Shown here: piece by piece, positions 27,501 to 36,159 of the stretch
Position numbering within the stretch: position 1 is the first letter of the stretch
How the letters are laid out: each line of letters begins with the position of its first letter
Assembly (NCBI GenBank): GCA_022796855.1
Contig: JAAWJM010000017.1
Coordinates: forward strand, 1-44,218
DNA from: Clostridia bacterium
GTDB taxonomy: Bacteria > Bacillota > Clostridia > TANB77 > CAG-508
Direction of reading: 5' to 3'
Length of the DNA: 44,218 nucleotides
Translations under genes and position numbers: made by a program
The notes under the pieces: generated by a model
Told to the model about the DNA's origin: nothing
The model's input: the letters and a program-made list of their open reading frames with translations, nothing else
The model's database searches: none

Positions 27501-28133
27501 ATGAAAAATAATTTGCAACGAAGTTTTTTAGAATATGTGCGAATAAAAAATTCACCACAAGACTCAAAATTGCATAAGGAAACTTTAGGGGAAGAGATTG
27601 ATTTGTATGGTGAAAATCAAAAAAGAATAAGAACCATCCTTCGAGGCGAAGAAATAGGCGAAAATGAATATAAAAGATGCGTTTTATGTTTTGTAATAGA
27701 CCAAAAAGGAAATGTAATTGTAGAACATAAAAAAACAGGGGAAAAAGATGTAGTTTCAGGACATATAAAAGCATACGAAGTAGGCTTGCAAGCAGTATTA
27801 CGTGAATTATATGAAGAACTAGGAATTGGCATAGAAGAAGGCTTACATGCAAAGCAATTAGGAATAATAAAGGTTATATTACAAGAAGCAGATAGCAAAC
27901 AGCCATGTATACTAGAAATATATTGTTTATGCCGAACACAAAATACCGAAATAAGAATCAATAAACAAGAAATTGAAAAAATAGAAAACATGCCATTTAA
28001 AATATTTATGACAAAATTCCTAAACGGAAAAATTTTTCCATATGTTAAAGCATATGACCCAATTGTACCAAAATTAGTAAAACAAGTAAAAGAAAAATCC
28101 CATAAAAAAGAGGCGATAGAATGGGAACGCTAA
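27501..28133 (+). CDS. Nudix hydrolase, second of a pair
   Basis: 210 residues. A perfect Nudix box: SGHIKAYEVGLQAVL followed by RELYEELGI. The N-terminal 55 residues (NNLQRSFLEYVRIKNSPQDS, then a glycine-poor helical stretch) are unlike the first Nudix protein and not recognised. The C-terminal part includes MPFKIFMTKFLNGKIFPY. Substrate unknown. It follows the first Nudix gene by 43 bases; the ribosome site AAAGGA is a little far from the ATG. A family B repeat separates it from tpiA. Confidence 0.8.
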   Translation: MKNNLQRSFLEYVRIKNSPQDSKLHKETLGEEIDLYGENQKRIRTILRGEEIGENEYKRCVLCFVIDQKGNVIVEHKKTGEKDVVSGHIKAYEVGLQAVLRELYEELGIGIEEGLHAKQLGIIKVILQEADSKQPCILEIYCLCRTQNTEIRINKQEIEKIENMPFKIFMTKFLNGKIFPYVKAYDPIVPKLVKQVKEKSHKKEAIEWER

Positions 28134-28162
28134 TTATGGCAAAAGTCTACAAAGCCATACAA

Positions 28163-28217
28163 GAAAGCCCCTTTAACAAGGGGGCTGTCGCCCGAATGGG
28201 CGACTGGGGGTTCTAAA
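28163..28217 (+). repeat. Family B repeat (copy 5)
   Basis: GAAAGCCCCTTTAACAAGG, GGGCTGTCGCCCGAATGGGC, GACTGGGGGTTCTA. Both hairpins are perfect, with GTCGCCC/GGGCGAC as the second. Confidence 0.9.
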
Positions 28218-28271
28218 AAGGGCTTCGAAGGGTTTGTAAGCCTAGAAAAACGAAATAGGAGGTAAAAAATA

Positions 28272-29018
28272 ATGAGAAAAAAAGTAATTGCAGGAAATTG
28301 GAAAATGAACCATAATCCAGAAGAGGCAAAAAAATATTTAGAGGAGTTCATTCCGATGGTAAAAGATGCTACAAGTGAAGTAGTGCTTTGTGTGCCATAT
28401 TTGGATTTAAAATGTATGGTAAAACATGCAAATGGTTCTAATGTTCATATAGGAGCACAAAATATGCATTGGGAAGAAAAAGGAGCCTATACAGGAGAAA
28501 TATCTGGTTCTATGTTACAATCCATTGGTGTAGAATATGTCATTATTGGACATTCCGAAAGAAGACAATATTTTGCAGAAACCGATGACACTGTCAATAA
28601 AAAAATAAAAGCAGCTTTTGCAAACAATCTAAAACCAATCGTATGTGTAGGAGAAACCTTAGAGCAAAGAGAAGCTGGAAAAACCAAAGAAGTGATTACC
28701 GCACAAACAAGATGTGCCTTAGAAGGGTTAACCGAAGAGCAAGTGGCAAACACCATTATTGCCTATGAACCAATTTGGGCAATTGGTACAGGAAAAACGG
28801 CTACAAGTGAAGATGCCAACAATAGCATAAAAGAAATTCGTGAGGAAATTTGTAAAATATATGGACAAAAGGTATCCGAAAGAGTTATAATTCAATATGG
28901 TGGTAGTGTAAAACCATCCAATGCAAAGGAATTATTTAACACCTCCGATATTGATGGAGCATTAGTAGGAGGTGCAAGCTTAAAACCAGAAGACTTTGCA
29001 GGAATTATTAATTATTAG
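28272..29018 (+). CDS. tpiA: Triosephosphate isomerase
   Basis: Interconverts DHAP and GAP. VIAGNWKMNHNPEEAK with the N-terminal Asn and Lys, YVIIGHSERRQYF with the catalytic His, and AYEPIWAIGTGKTATSEDA with the catalytic Glu; then QYGGSVKPSNA and GALVGGASL phosphate loops. 248 residues. AGGAGG precedes the ATG. Confidence 0.98.
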   Translation: MRKKVIAGNWKMNHNPEEAKKYLEEFIPMVKDATSEVVLCVPYLDLKCMVKHANGSNVHIGAQNMHWEEKGAYTGEISGSMLQSIGVEYVIIGHSERRQYFAETDDTVNKKIKAAFANNLKPIVCVGETLEQREAGKTKEVITAQTRCALEGLTEEQVANTIIAYEPIWAIGTGKTATSEDANNSIKEIREEICKIYGQKVSERVIIQYGGSVKPSNAKELFNTSDIDGALVGGASLKPEDFAGIINY

Positions 29019-29058
29019 AGAGTGAAATGTGGGAGTATATTTTTTGAAGGGAGCTAAA

Positions 29059-29661
29059 ATGATGAAAGAAAAGGAGAAAGAACGTATGGAAAATTTAGCT
29101 TTACAAAAAGAAAAATATACTTATGAAGATTTACAAAAGATGGATGATGATAAAAGGTATGAATTAATTGATGGTGAATTATACCTTATGAGTGCACCAA
29201 CGGTATCACACCAAGAAATAGTAGGAGAAATATATGCACAATTACGTAATTATTTAAAGGGAAAAAAGTGTAAAGCATTAGTTTCACCGGTAGATGTTTG
29301 TATGTCTGGTGTAAAAAATCCCAAAAAGGAATATAATGTGTTACAACCAGATGTTATTGTGTTATGTGATGAAAATAAGCTAACAGACAAGTGCATACTA
29401 GGTTCACCAGATTTAGTCATTGAAGTGCTATCCCCAAGTTCTAGAAAACAAGATACCTTTGTGAAATATAATTTGTATCAATATTATGGAGTTAAGGAAT
29501 ATTGGATTATAGATGCGGAAGCAGGGGTCATTTATCAATATATTCTAAATGATAAAAACATTTATATATTACCTAAAACATATGATATTACAGAAGATGT
29601 CAAAGTAAATGTATTAAAAGATTGCATTATTTCTTTAAAAGATATAGTAGAAGAAAAATAA
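29059..29661 (+). CDS. Uma2 family (DUF820) putative endonuclease
   Basis: 200 residues of the Uma2 family with a PD-(D/E)XK nuclease fold: YELIDGELYLMSAPTVSHQE, VLQPDVIVLCDE (Asp) and GSPDLVIEVLSPSSRKQDTF (Asp, Glu), followed by YYGVKEYWIIDAEAG. The family is abundant in bacteria; its function is not established. ATG 29059 follows AAGGGAG. Placed between tpiA and gpmI, it looks like an insertion into the glycolytic cluster. Confidence 0.85.
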   Translation: MMKEKEKERMENLALQKEKYTYEDLQKMDDDKRYELIDGELYLMSAPTVSHQEIVGEIYAQLRNYLKGKKCKALVSPVDVCMSGVKNPKKEYNVLQPDVIVLCDENKLTDKCILGSPDLVIEVLSPSSRKQDTFVKYNLYQYYGVKEYWIIDAEAGVIYQYILNDKNIYILPKTYDITEDVKVNVLKDCIISLKDIVEEK

Positions 29662-29679
29662 AAGGAAGGTAAGGAATTT

Positions 29680-31209
29680 ATGGAAAACAAACTAACAATG
29701 CTAATGATATTAGACGGATTTGGAGAAAATACAAATGAAAAAGGAAATGCAGTTAAATTAGCCAATACACCAAACATCGATAAAATAATGAAACTATGTC
29801 CAACCACAGACATGTATACAAGTGGATTAAATGTCGGTCTTCCAGATGGACAAATGGGAAATTCAGAAGTAGGGCATACGAACATTGGAGCAGGAAGAAT
29901 TGTATACCAAGAATTAACCAGAATTACAAAATCAATAGAAGATGGTGATTTCTTTAGTGTACCAGAATTTGAAGGAGCAGTTGAAAATTGTAAAGCACAT
30001 AATTCTGATTTACACATTATGGGACTATTATCTGATGGAGGAGTGCATAGTCATATTCGTCATTTATATGCCTTATTAGAACTTGCCAAACGAAAAGGAA
30101 TTGAAAATGTATATGTGCATGCTTTCTTAGATGGAAGAGATACCCCACCTGCATCTGCAGAAGGATATATTACCAAATTAGAAGAAAAAATGAAGGAAAA
30201 AGAAATTGGTAAAATTGCGAGCATTGCTGGTCGATTTTATGCTATGGACCGTGACAAAAGATGGGAAAGAGTAGAAAAAGCCTACCAAGCACTTGTAAAT
30301 GGAATTGGTAACAAAGCACCAACAGCCATTAGTGCCATTGAAGCATCTTACCAAAAGGAAATTTTTGATGAATTTGTAGAACCAACTTTAATTTGTAATG
30401 GAGACACACCAATTGCCACCATCAAACCAAACGATTCTGTTATTTTCTTTAACTTTAGACCAGACCGTGCAAGAGAAATTACTAGAAGTTTAGTTGATAA
30501 TGAATTTGATGGTTTTGAAACAAAACCATTAAACCTATATTTTGTATGTATGACCCCATATGATGAAACCATGCCAAATGTACAAGTAGCATTTAAAAAA
30601 GAAGCTTTAAGCAATACCTTTGGAGAATATATTAGTAATAAGGGATTTACCCAACTTCGTATTGCAGAAACAGAAAAATATGCTCATGTTACTTTCTTCT
30701 TTAATGGAGGAGAAGAAAAACAATATAAAGGAGAAGACCGTATTTTAGTGCCATCTCCAAAAGTAGAAACCTATGATTTAAAACCAGAAATGAGTGCTTA
30801 TGAGGTAACGGATAAAGTAGTAGACGCTATTGAAAGTGGCAAATACAATGCGATTATCTTAAACTACGCAAACCCAGACATGGTAGGACATACAGGAAGT
30901 TTAGAAGCAGCTATAAAGGCAATTGAAACCATTGATGAATGTGTAGGAAGAGTAGTAGAAGCCGTAGAAAAAGTAAATGGTGTGTTACTAATAACAGCAG
31001 ACCATGGAAATGCAGAGCAAATGATTGATTACAAAACAGGTGAACCACACACAGCACATACCACAAATCCTGTTCCATTAATGCTTGTAGGAATGAAAGA
31101 TGCAACCTTAAAACCTGGAAAATTAGCGGACTTAGCACCAACCATGTTAGATATTATGGGATTAACAAAGCCAGAAGAAATGACAGGAGAAAGTATTATC
31201 GTGAAATAA
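29680..31209 (+). CDS. gpmI: 2,3-bisphosphoglycerate-independent phosphoglycerate mutase
   Basis: Isomerises 3- and 2-phosphoglycerate with Mn2+ in an alkaline-phosphatase-like fold. MLMILDGFGENTNEKGNA, GLPDGQMGNSEVGHTNIGAG with the phosphorylated Ser, HAFLDGRDTPPASAEGY, FNFRPDRAREIT, NYANPDMVGHTGS and ADHGNAEQM metal ligands. 509 residues, normal. Last glycolytic gene of the cluster; enolase is not in the window. Confidence 0.98.
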   Translation: MENKLTMLMILDGFGENTNEKGNAVKLANTPNIDKIMKLCPTTDMYTSGLNVGLPDGQMGNSEVGHTNIGAGRIVYQELTRITKSIEDGDFFSVPEFEGAVENCKAHNSDLHIMGLLSDGGVHSHIRHLYALLELAKRKGIENVYVHAFLDGRDTPPASAEGYITKLEEKMKEKEIGKIASIAGRFYAMDRDKRWERVEKAYQALVNGIGNKAPTAISAIEASYQKEIFDEFVEPTLICNGDTPIATIKPNDSVIFFNFRPDRAREITRSLVDNEFDGFETKPLNLYFVCMTPYDETMPNVQVAFKKEALSNTFGEYISNKGFTQLRIAETEKYAHVTFFFNGGEEKQYKGEDRILVPSPKVETYDLKPEMSAYEVTDKVVDAIESGKYNAIILNYANPDMVGHTGSLEAAIKAIETIDECVGRVVEAVEKVNGVLLITADHGNAEQMIDYKTGEPHTAHTTNPVPLMLVGMKDATLKPGKLADLAPTMLDIMGLTKPEEMTGESIIVK

Positions 31210-31241
31210 AGGATTGTGTTAGAAATAAATTGGGGGCGTTT

Positions 31242-32018
31242 ATGCAAGTTTATTTGAATGTGCATAAGAAGTATGAGGCCATACAAAAACAGCTATTTTA
31301 CATGATTCCTGAAAAATGGGATCGTGTATATCTGTATGCATGTGTGGTAGATCATTTTCAAGATTTACAAACAGGGGAAATGTTTTTTTACTATTTTCCT
31401 AAAAGCATGATTAGAAAAAATCCAGTAAATGTATATGAAGTGCCAAATAAATTCAACATAGATGAAAAAGCATATTTAAAATTAGCAGAAAAATTATATG
31501 ATGAAATAAAAGAATTGCGAAAAGAATGCATTAAAATGGGAGAAAAGCCATGGAGCAATATCACCATTTTTGTAGAAGATTTGAAATTTCATGTAGAATA
31601 TCATTATGATGATTTACGATATAGCGAATATACAAGTTTAGATAGGCATTTAATATGGAGACATCAGTATTTACATGTGCCTTTGTCTAGTTATTCCAAA
31701 AAAGAACGAAATATGATAGAAGAATATTTGAAACAAGAAAAACATATACATAAACCAATGACCTATCAAGAAGGCATTTACAAAAAGCCAGTAAGTAACA
31801 TTACAGAATTTCGAAAAATAGACGACAATGTTAATACAAATAGAAATGTAGGGGTCGATGCCCACATCGACCCGAACCATGTCAATTCAAAAAAGAAAGA
31901 CAAAACCGTAGGGGTAGGTGCCCACATCGACCTGCAAAACAAGAAATTCAAAATAAAAAATCAAAAAGAAATAGAAGAAGAACCACAAGTAAAAAGCCAA
32001 ATTCTTACCATTCAATAG
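31242..32018 (+). CDS. YezG/DUF600-like protein with a repeat-encoded C-terminal tail
   Basis: 258 residues. The first 165 or so resemble the DUF600/YezG family, whose characterised member is the antitoxin of an LXG toxin: MIPEKWDRVYLYACVVD, GEMFFYYFPKS, WSNITIFVEDLKFHVEYHYD and SLDRHLIWRHQYLHVPLSSY. No toxin gene is adjacent, so the immunity role is unproven. The tail contains two in-frame copies of the family A repeat, giving VGVDAHIDP and VGVGAHIDL, separated by lysine-rich sequence. ATG 31242 follows GGGGG; the upstream TTG at 31230 lacks a ribosome site. Confidence 0.65.
   Translation: MQVYLNVHKKYEAIQKQLFYMIPEKWDRVYLYACVVDHFQDLQTGEMFFYYFPKSMIRKNPVNVYEVPNKFNIDEKAYLKLAEKLYDEIKELRKECIKMGEKPWSNITIFVEDLKFHVEYHYDDLRYSEYTSLDRHLIWRHQYLHVPLSSYSKKERNMIEEYLKQEKHIHKPMTYQEGIYKKPVSNITEFRKIDDNVNTNRNVGVDAHIDPNHVNSKKKDKTVGVGAHIDLQNKKFKIKNQKEIEEEPQVKSQILTIQ
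31847..31873 (+). repeat. Family A half-element inside coding sequence (first)
   Basis: TGTAGGGGTCGATGCCCACA then TCGACCC. It is nearly identical to the left half of copy 1 at 4886, translated in frame as NVGVDAHIDP. Confidence 0.85.
31908..31934 (+). repeat. Family A half-element inside coding sequence (second)
   Basis: GTAGGGGTAGGTGCCCACAT then CGACCTG, 61 bases after the first copy and translated in frame as VGVGAHIDL. Confidence 0.8.
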
Positions 32019-32064
32019 TTTTCAAAATTTTTAATAAATATAATGCTAGAAAGGAGCAATTAAA

Positions 32065-32757
32065 ATGATTTATTCAAAAGAAGTAGAAGAAATGTGTCCA
32101 GTCGCAAAAGGCGTGGATCATGGACCAGCACCAATTCCAGAAGAAGGAAAATGGGTAAAAGCAAAAGAAATTAAAGATATATCGGGATTAACACACGGTA
32201 TTGGTTGGTGTGCACCACAACAAGGAGCATGTAAACTAACCCTAAATATCAAAGAAGGAATTATTCAGGAAGCACTAGTAGAAACAATAGGATGTTCAGG
32301 AATGACACATTCAGCAGCAATGGCAGGAGAAATATTAGTAGGAAAAACAATCCTAGAAGCATTAAACACAGACTTAGTATGTGATGCTATCAATACCGCT
32401 ATGAGAGAATTATTCTTACAAATTGTATACGGAAGATCGCAATCTGCATTCTCAGAGGGAGGATTACAAATAGGAGCAGGACTTGAAGATTTAGGAAAAG
32501 GACATAGAAGCCAAGTAGGAACCATTTATTCAACCCTTGCAAAAGGACCAAGATACTTAGAGCTTGCAGAAGGATACATAGTAGAGATTGGTCTTGACAA
32601 AGACAATCAAATAATTGGATATAAATATGTAAATCTAGGAAAAATGATGGAAAACATCAAAAAAGGAATCGAACCATTAGAAGCAATCGAAAAAGCAAGC
32701 GGAACATACGGAAGATTCGACGAAGCTGTAAAGAAAATTGATCCAAGAAAAGAGTAA
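32065..32757 (+). CDS. Iron-sulfur cluster assembly scaffold-like protein (NifU/IscU-related)
   Basis: 230 residues, longer than ordinary IscU. It keeps the scaffold pattern of conserved cysteines: EEMCPVAKGVDHGP, GIGWCAPQQGACKLTL, VETIGCSGMTHSAAMAGEIL and LVCDAINTAMREL. In Clostridia such proteins occur next to GGGtGRT proteins, as here. It probably binds or passes on an Fe-S or other metal cluster (inference). AAGGAG precedes the ATG; the next gene begins 3 bases after the stop. Confidence 0.75.
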   Translation: MIYSKEVEEMCPVAKGVDHGPAPIPEEGKWVKAKEIKDISGLTHGIGWCAPQQGACKLTLNIKEGIIQEALVETIGCSGMTHSAAMAGEILVGKTILEALNTDLVCDAINTAMRELFLQIVYGRSQSAFSEGGLQIGAGLEDLGKGHRSQVGTIYSTLAKGPRYLELAEGYIVEIGLDKDNQIIGYKYVNLGKMMENIKKGIEPLEAIEKASGTYGRFDEAVKKIDPRKE

Positions 32758-32760
32758 TTT

Positions 32761-33171
32761 ATGGGAATAAAACCAAGAAGAGGAAGTTGGAGATATTTAG
32801 CAGAAGATTTTAAAAATATGATTTATGAACCATTTAAGTTTATAGTACTACTAGGAGCAGAAGGAGTAATGATAAGTGCAGTGTTAATGTTCATTAGTGG
32901 TATTATGCTAAAAATTGGATTAAAATTTGTAAAAGACGATAATGAATATGATGAATACAAAAAAGAAAAATGGAATAGACGTATGAATTATGTATTAAAA
33001 TATAATGTAATATTCTTTTTGAATGGATTACTTATTAGTATCATTTTTAAAGATAGTAAAGAATATAATGCAATTATCTTTTTTGGGATTGCTGGATTAT
33101 CGATAATAGAGTACATAGTTATAAATAGGTATTTAAGAAAAAGGAGGAATAAAAATGGCAATAACATTTGA
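32761..33171 (+). CDS. Small membrane protein between the NifU-like and GGGtGRT genes
   Basis: 136 residues with a basic start (GIKPRRGSWRYLAEDFKN) and about four hydrophobic helices (FIVLLGAEGVMISAVLMFIS, NVIFFLNGLLISIIF, AIIFFGIAGLSIIEYIVI). Not recognised. ATG 32761 has no clear ribosome site but directly follows the previous stop, suggesting translational coupling; it overlaps the start of the next gene by 17 bases. The tight packing suggests a role in the same module. Confidence 0.65.
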   Translation: MGIKPRRGSWRYLAEDFKNMIYEPFKFIVLLGAEGVMISAVLMFISGIMLKIGLKFVKDDNEYDEYKKEKWNRRMNYVLKYNVIFFLNGLLISIIFKDSKEYNAIIFFGIAGLSIIEYIVINRYLRKRRNKNGNNI

Positions 33172-34156
33172 AAGTTATGAAAGAAGAATTGACCAGATTA
33201 AACCGGTCATGGAAAAATACGGAATTAAAGATTTTGAAGATGCACTAAATATTTGTAAAGAAAAAGGATTTAACCCATATGATATTACAAAAAGTGTTCA
33301 ACCAATCTGCTTTGAGAATGCAGCTTGGGCGTACACATTAGGGGCAGCAATTGCAATAAAAAAAGGATGCGTAAAAGCTGCAGATGCTGCAAAAGCAATT
33401 GGAGAGGGATTACAAGCATTTTGTATTCCAGGTTCTGTTGCAGATGATAGAAAAGTAGGATTAGGACATGGAAACTTAGCTTCCATGCTATTATCAGAAG
33501 AAACAAAATGTTTTGCATTCTTAGCAGGACATGAAAGCTTTGCAGCAGCAGAAGGAGCAATTGGAATTGCAAAATCTGCAAACAAAGTAAGAAAAGAACC
33601 ATTAAGAGTTATCTTAAATGGACTTGGAAAAGACGCAGCACAAGTTATTTCAAGAATCAATGGATTTACCTATGTACAAACCGACTTTGACTTCTTCACT
33701 GGAAAAGTAAATGTCGTAAAAGAAATTGCATACTCTGATGGAGAAAGAGCAAAAGTTAGATGTTATGGAGCAAACGATGTAAGAGAAGGTGTTGCAATTA
33801 TGCACATGGAAGGAGTAGACGTATCCATTACAGGAAACTCTACTAACCCAACAAGATTCCAACATCCAGTTGCAGGTACATACAAAAAAGAATGTATTGA
33901 ACAAGAAAAGAAATACTTCTCAGTAGCATCAGGAGGAGGAACAGGAAGAACCCTTCATCCAGATAACATGGGAGCAGGACCAGCATCTTACGGTATGACA
34001 GACACCATGGGAAGAATGCACTCAGACGCACAATTCGCAGGTTCATCCTCTGTTCCAGCACACGTAGAAATGATGGGATTAATTGGTATGGGTAACAACC
34101 CAATGGTAGGATGTACCGTATCCGTTGCAGTAGCTGTTGAGGAAGCTATGAAGTAG
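33155..34156 (+). CDS. GGGtGRT family protein
   Basis: 333 residues carrying the signature that names the family, SGGGTGRTLHPDNMGAG, followed by PASYGMTDTMGRMHSDAQ and VEMMGLIGMGNNPMVGCTVS. Two cysteine-containing stretches and a glycine-rich C-terminus suggest cofactor or metal binding (inference). The function is unknown; the family is typically found with the NifU-like scaffold in anaerobic Firmicutes. AGGAGG precedes the ATG. Confidence 0.88.
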   Translation: MAITFESYERRIDQIKPVMEKYGIKDFEDALNICKEKGFNPYDITKSVQPICFENAAWAYTLGAAIAIKKGCVKAADAAKAIGEGLQAFCIPGSVADDRKVGLGHGNLASMLLSEETKCFAFLAGHESFAAAEGAIGIAKSANKVRKEPLRVILNGLGKDAAQVISRINGFTYVQTDFDFFTGKVNVVKEIAYSDGERAKVRCYGANDVREGVAIMHMEGVDVSITGNSTNPTRFQHPVAGTYKKECIEQEKKYFSVASGGGTGRTLHPDNMGAGPASYGMTDTMGRMHSDAQFAGSSSVPAHVEMMGLIGMGNNPMVGCTVSVAVAVEEAMK

Positions 34157-34163
34157 GAAAGAA

Positions 34164-34202
34164 AAATAGTACTTAGCAATTAAGGCTAAGTATTATTTTT
34201 TT
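34164..34202 (+). terminator. Terminator after the GGGtGRT gene
   Basis: ACTTAGC pairs with GCTAAGT, extended by A-T pairs, then a T run. Confidence 0.85.
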
Positions 34203-34207
34203 GCAAT

Positions 34208-34236
34208 TTGCAAGATTATGTAAAATATTGTATAAT
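34208..34236 (+). promoter_or_regulatory. Promoter of the duplicated hydrolase gene
   Basis: TTGCAA at 34208-34213, a 17-base spacer and TATAAT at 34231-34236. Confidence 0.75.
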
Positions 34237-34251
34237 GGATATAGAAACTGG

Positions 34252-34285
34252 TATTTTTCTGCTGTTTTATTTAAGCAGAAAAATA
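34252..34285 (+). promoter_or_regulatory. Perfect 12-base hairpin in the 5' leader
   Basis: TATTTTTCTGCT and AGCAGAAAAATA pair perfectly around a 10-base loop, about 16 bases after the -10 box and 40 before the start codon. No T tail follows on the plus strand. Confidence 0.5.
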
Positions 34286-34325
34286 TGAAACAAATAATAT
34301 ATAAAAATGAAAAGGAGAAGACACA

Positions 34326-35516
34326 ATGAAAAAGAAAACAACATGGGCAACAGTAGGTTTAATCGCAACTTTATGCATTATTTGTTTTGCGGTTATGAGT
34401 AACAAAGGCAATACAATACCAGAGGAAATTGCAAAGGAAATATGGGAAGATCCTATTCGGGTAAAAACTTCAGAAGGCACGTATGTAGTCAGTGTAAGAG
34501 AGGGAGACTATGAAGGCACAAAAGAGAAGATTTTTGAAGAGATACTATCTCAGGTATCGATAAAGGAATCAAGTGGTGTCATATATGAAGAATTCTTAAC
34601 TAAAATGAAAATCTTAGATGAGAATTATGGCTCAGAAACCTTTTTCCAGAATGCACAATTGCTTTTTGAACTTTCACGAAAAGGACAACATAATGAGTAT
34701 TTAATTCCAGCCATCATATGCATAGAAACAAATGGAGGAACTGAATTGAAAGGTGACTACAATTACTGGAATATGGGTGATGGACATGGTGGTTATGAAA
34801 ATTTTGATTCCCCGAGGGAATCACTTACAGCTCTTTCCCGCAAAATAGAAGGCATTATGTGTTATGGCACTACAGTAAAGCAATTTGCGGAAAATTGGAA
34901 TCCTATATTTCCAAAAGAGTACGCAATGAAGTTAAATGACACAATGCAACAAATTCAAGAAGTGATAGAACCACTTTCAGAGGAAGAGCAACAACTGATT
35001 GATGAGGTAGTATCCAAGATATCAATTAGAGAATCCGTAATTACAAAGGAAGAATTTGTAGCTAAAATGGAAAAGTTGAGTGCCTTTTATAATGATTCAC
35101 CATTTTTTTCAGAAAATGCGGAATTACTCTTTGAAATAGCAAACGAGGAAGGTTTTAATGAATATTTCTTTCCTGCAATTGCTATCCAAGAAACGGTTGG
35201 TGGAAAATTTGCCAAAGGAGACTTTAATTATTGGAATGCAATAGGAAGAAAGGAAGAAGAAAATGCCAAGAAAACAGTCGTCTATGAGGATGGTGAAAGA
35301 AGAGAAAAAGTTTTTCATTGGAGAAACTTTGAATCTGAGGAGGAATGTATCAGAGAATTCTTTGCAACATTGAAAGAGCATGATATATATGATTCTGCTA
35401 CAACCTTAACCGAATTTGCCTCAATATGGGCTCCTAATACGGCAAGCCACCCGCATCAGGCAGAACATTATGCAATAAGTTTATATGAGGTAATGAAGCG
35501 AATTGAAGACTTATAA
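34326..35516 (+). CDS. Exported protein with two tandem lysozyme/glucosaminidase-like domains
   Basis: 396 residues with an N-terminal signal anchor (WATVGLIATLCIICFAVM). Two copies of the same unit follow. One has NYGSETFFQNAQLLFELS, EYLIPAIICIETNGGTEL and GDYNYWNMGDG; the other has FYNDSPFFSENAELLFEIA, EYFFPAIAIQETVGG and GDFNYWNAIGR. The E-T-x-GG and K-GD-x-NYWN pattern resembles GH73-type glucosaminidases, with the Glu as candidate acid (inference). Codon use is richer in GC-ending codons (TCC-CGC, CCG, CGG) than in neighbours, and the gene has its own promoter and terminator, which suggests acquisition. It contains an in-phase CGG (34458) that must be read as Arg for a full-length product. 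Confidence 0.7.
   Translation: MKKKTTWATVGLIATLCIICFAVMSNKGNTIPEEIAKEIWEDPIRVKTSEGTYVVSVREGDYEGTKEKIFEEILSQVSIKESSGVIYEEFLTKMKILDENYGSETFFQNAQLLFELSRKGQHNEYLIPAIICIETNGGTELKGDYNYWNMGDGHGGYENFDSPRESLTALSRKIEGIMCYGTTVKQFAENWNPIFPKEYAMKLNDTMQQIQEVIEPLSEEEQQLIDEVVSKISIRESVITKEEFVAKMEKLSAFYNDSPFFSENAELLFEIANEEGFNEYFFPAIAIQETVGGKFAKGDFNYWNAIGRKEEENAKKTVVYEDGERREKVFHWRNFESEEECIREFFATLKEHDIYDSATTLTEFASIWAPNTASHPHQAEHYAISLYEVMKRIEDL
34458..34460 (+). other. In-phase CGG without a frameshift (exception)
   Basis: Codon after EDPI. A +1 shift here would give GGG TAA and stop at once, so a full-length product needs ordinary Arg decoding. Confidence 0.8.
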
Positions 35517-35525
35517 TCGCACCAT

Positions 35526-35553
35526 GAGCACTGGATGATTCCAGTGCTTTTTG
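35526..35553 (+). terminator. Terminator after the duplicated hydrolase gene
   Basis: AGCACTGGA pairs with TCCAGTGCT around TGAT, then TTTT. Confidence 0.9.
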
Positions 35554-35613
35554 GTTCTTGCGTTATTGTTACTTTTGTGATAAGATACCACAATAGAAAT
35601 GGAAGTGAAGAAT

Positions 35614-36147
35614 ATGAAAGTAGTAATGGCAACAAAAAATCAAGGAAAAATAGAGGGTGCGAAAAGGGCATTACAAAGATATTTTGATAATATTGAAATA
35701 GAAGGCATACCAGTGTCATCAGAAGTAAGTGAAGAGCCAGTCAATGAGGAAATTTATATTGGAGCAAAAAATCGAGTAAGGAATGTAAAAAAATATTGCA
35801 AAGAACATGCGATAAAAGCGGATTTATATGTATCAAGTGAAAGTGGAATTTACAATTCATTAGGAAGATGGTTAATAACGAATATTGCAGTTATAGAAGA
35901 TGATGGCGATTTTGAAAGTTATGGAACAAGCCCATCTTTTCCAGTACCAGAAAGACTGGTAAAAGATATTATTGAAACAGACTTAAGCCAAATAATGAAC
36001 CAAATTTTTGGAGAAGATGACCAAAGGCACAATAAAGGTGGAGCCATTCAATTATTAACACATGATGCCATATCGAGAATTGATTTAACCGAAATGGCAT
36101 TTGTTATGGCATTAACCCAATATATAAATGAGGAAAAATGGAAGTAA
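35614..36147 (+). CDS. DUF84 family inosine/xanthosine triphosphatase-like protein
   Basis: 177 residues matching YjjX-type NTPases that remove non-canonical ITP and XTP: VVMATKNQGKIEGAKRALQR (phosphate loop), IPVSSEVSEEPVNEE, GAKNRVRN, YVSSESGIY, the TSPSFPVPE substrate block and RHNKGGAIQLLT. ATG 35614 is chosen because GGAAGTG lies just upstream. Followed by the RBBP9-like gene after 12 bases, so probably co-transcribed. Confidence 0.85.
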   Translation: MKVVMATKNQGKIEGAKRALQRYFDNIEIEGIPVSSEVSEEPVNEEIYIGAKNRVRNVKKYCKEHAIKADLYVSSESGIYNSLGRWLITNIAVIEDDGDFESYGTSPSFPVPERLVKDIIETDLSQIMNQIFGEDDQRHNKGGAIQLLTHDAISRIDLTEMAFVMALTQYINEEKWK

Positions 36148-36159
36148 GGAGGAAACAAA

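Noticed and set aside
31242..32018. Toxin-immunity locus
   Set aside because: The YezG-like protein has no adjacent LXG or other toxin gene, so only the family resemblance is reported.
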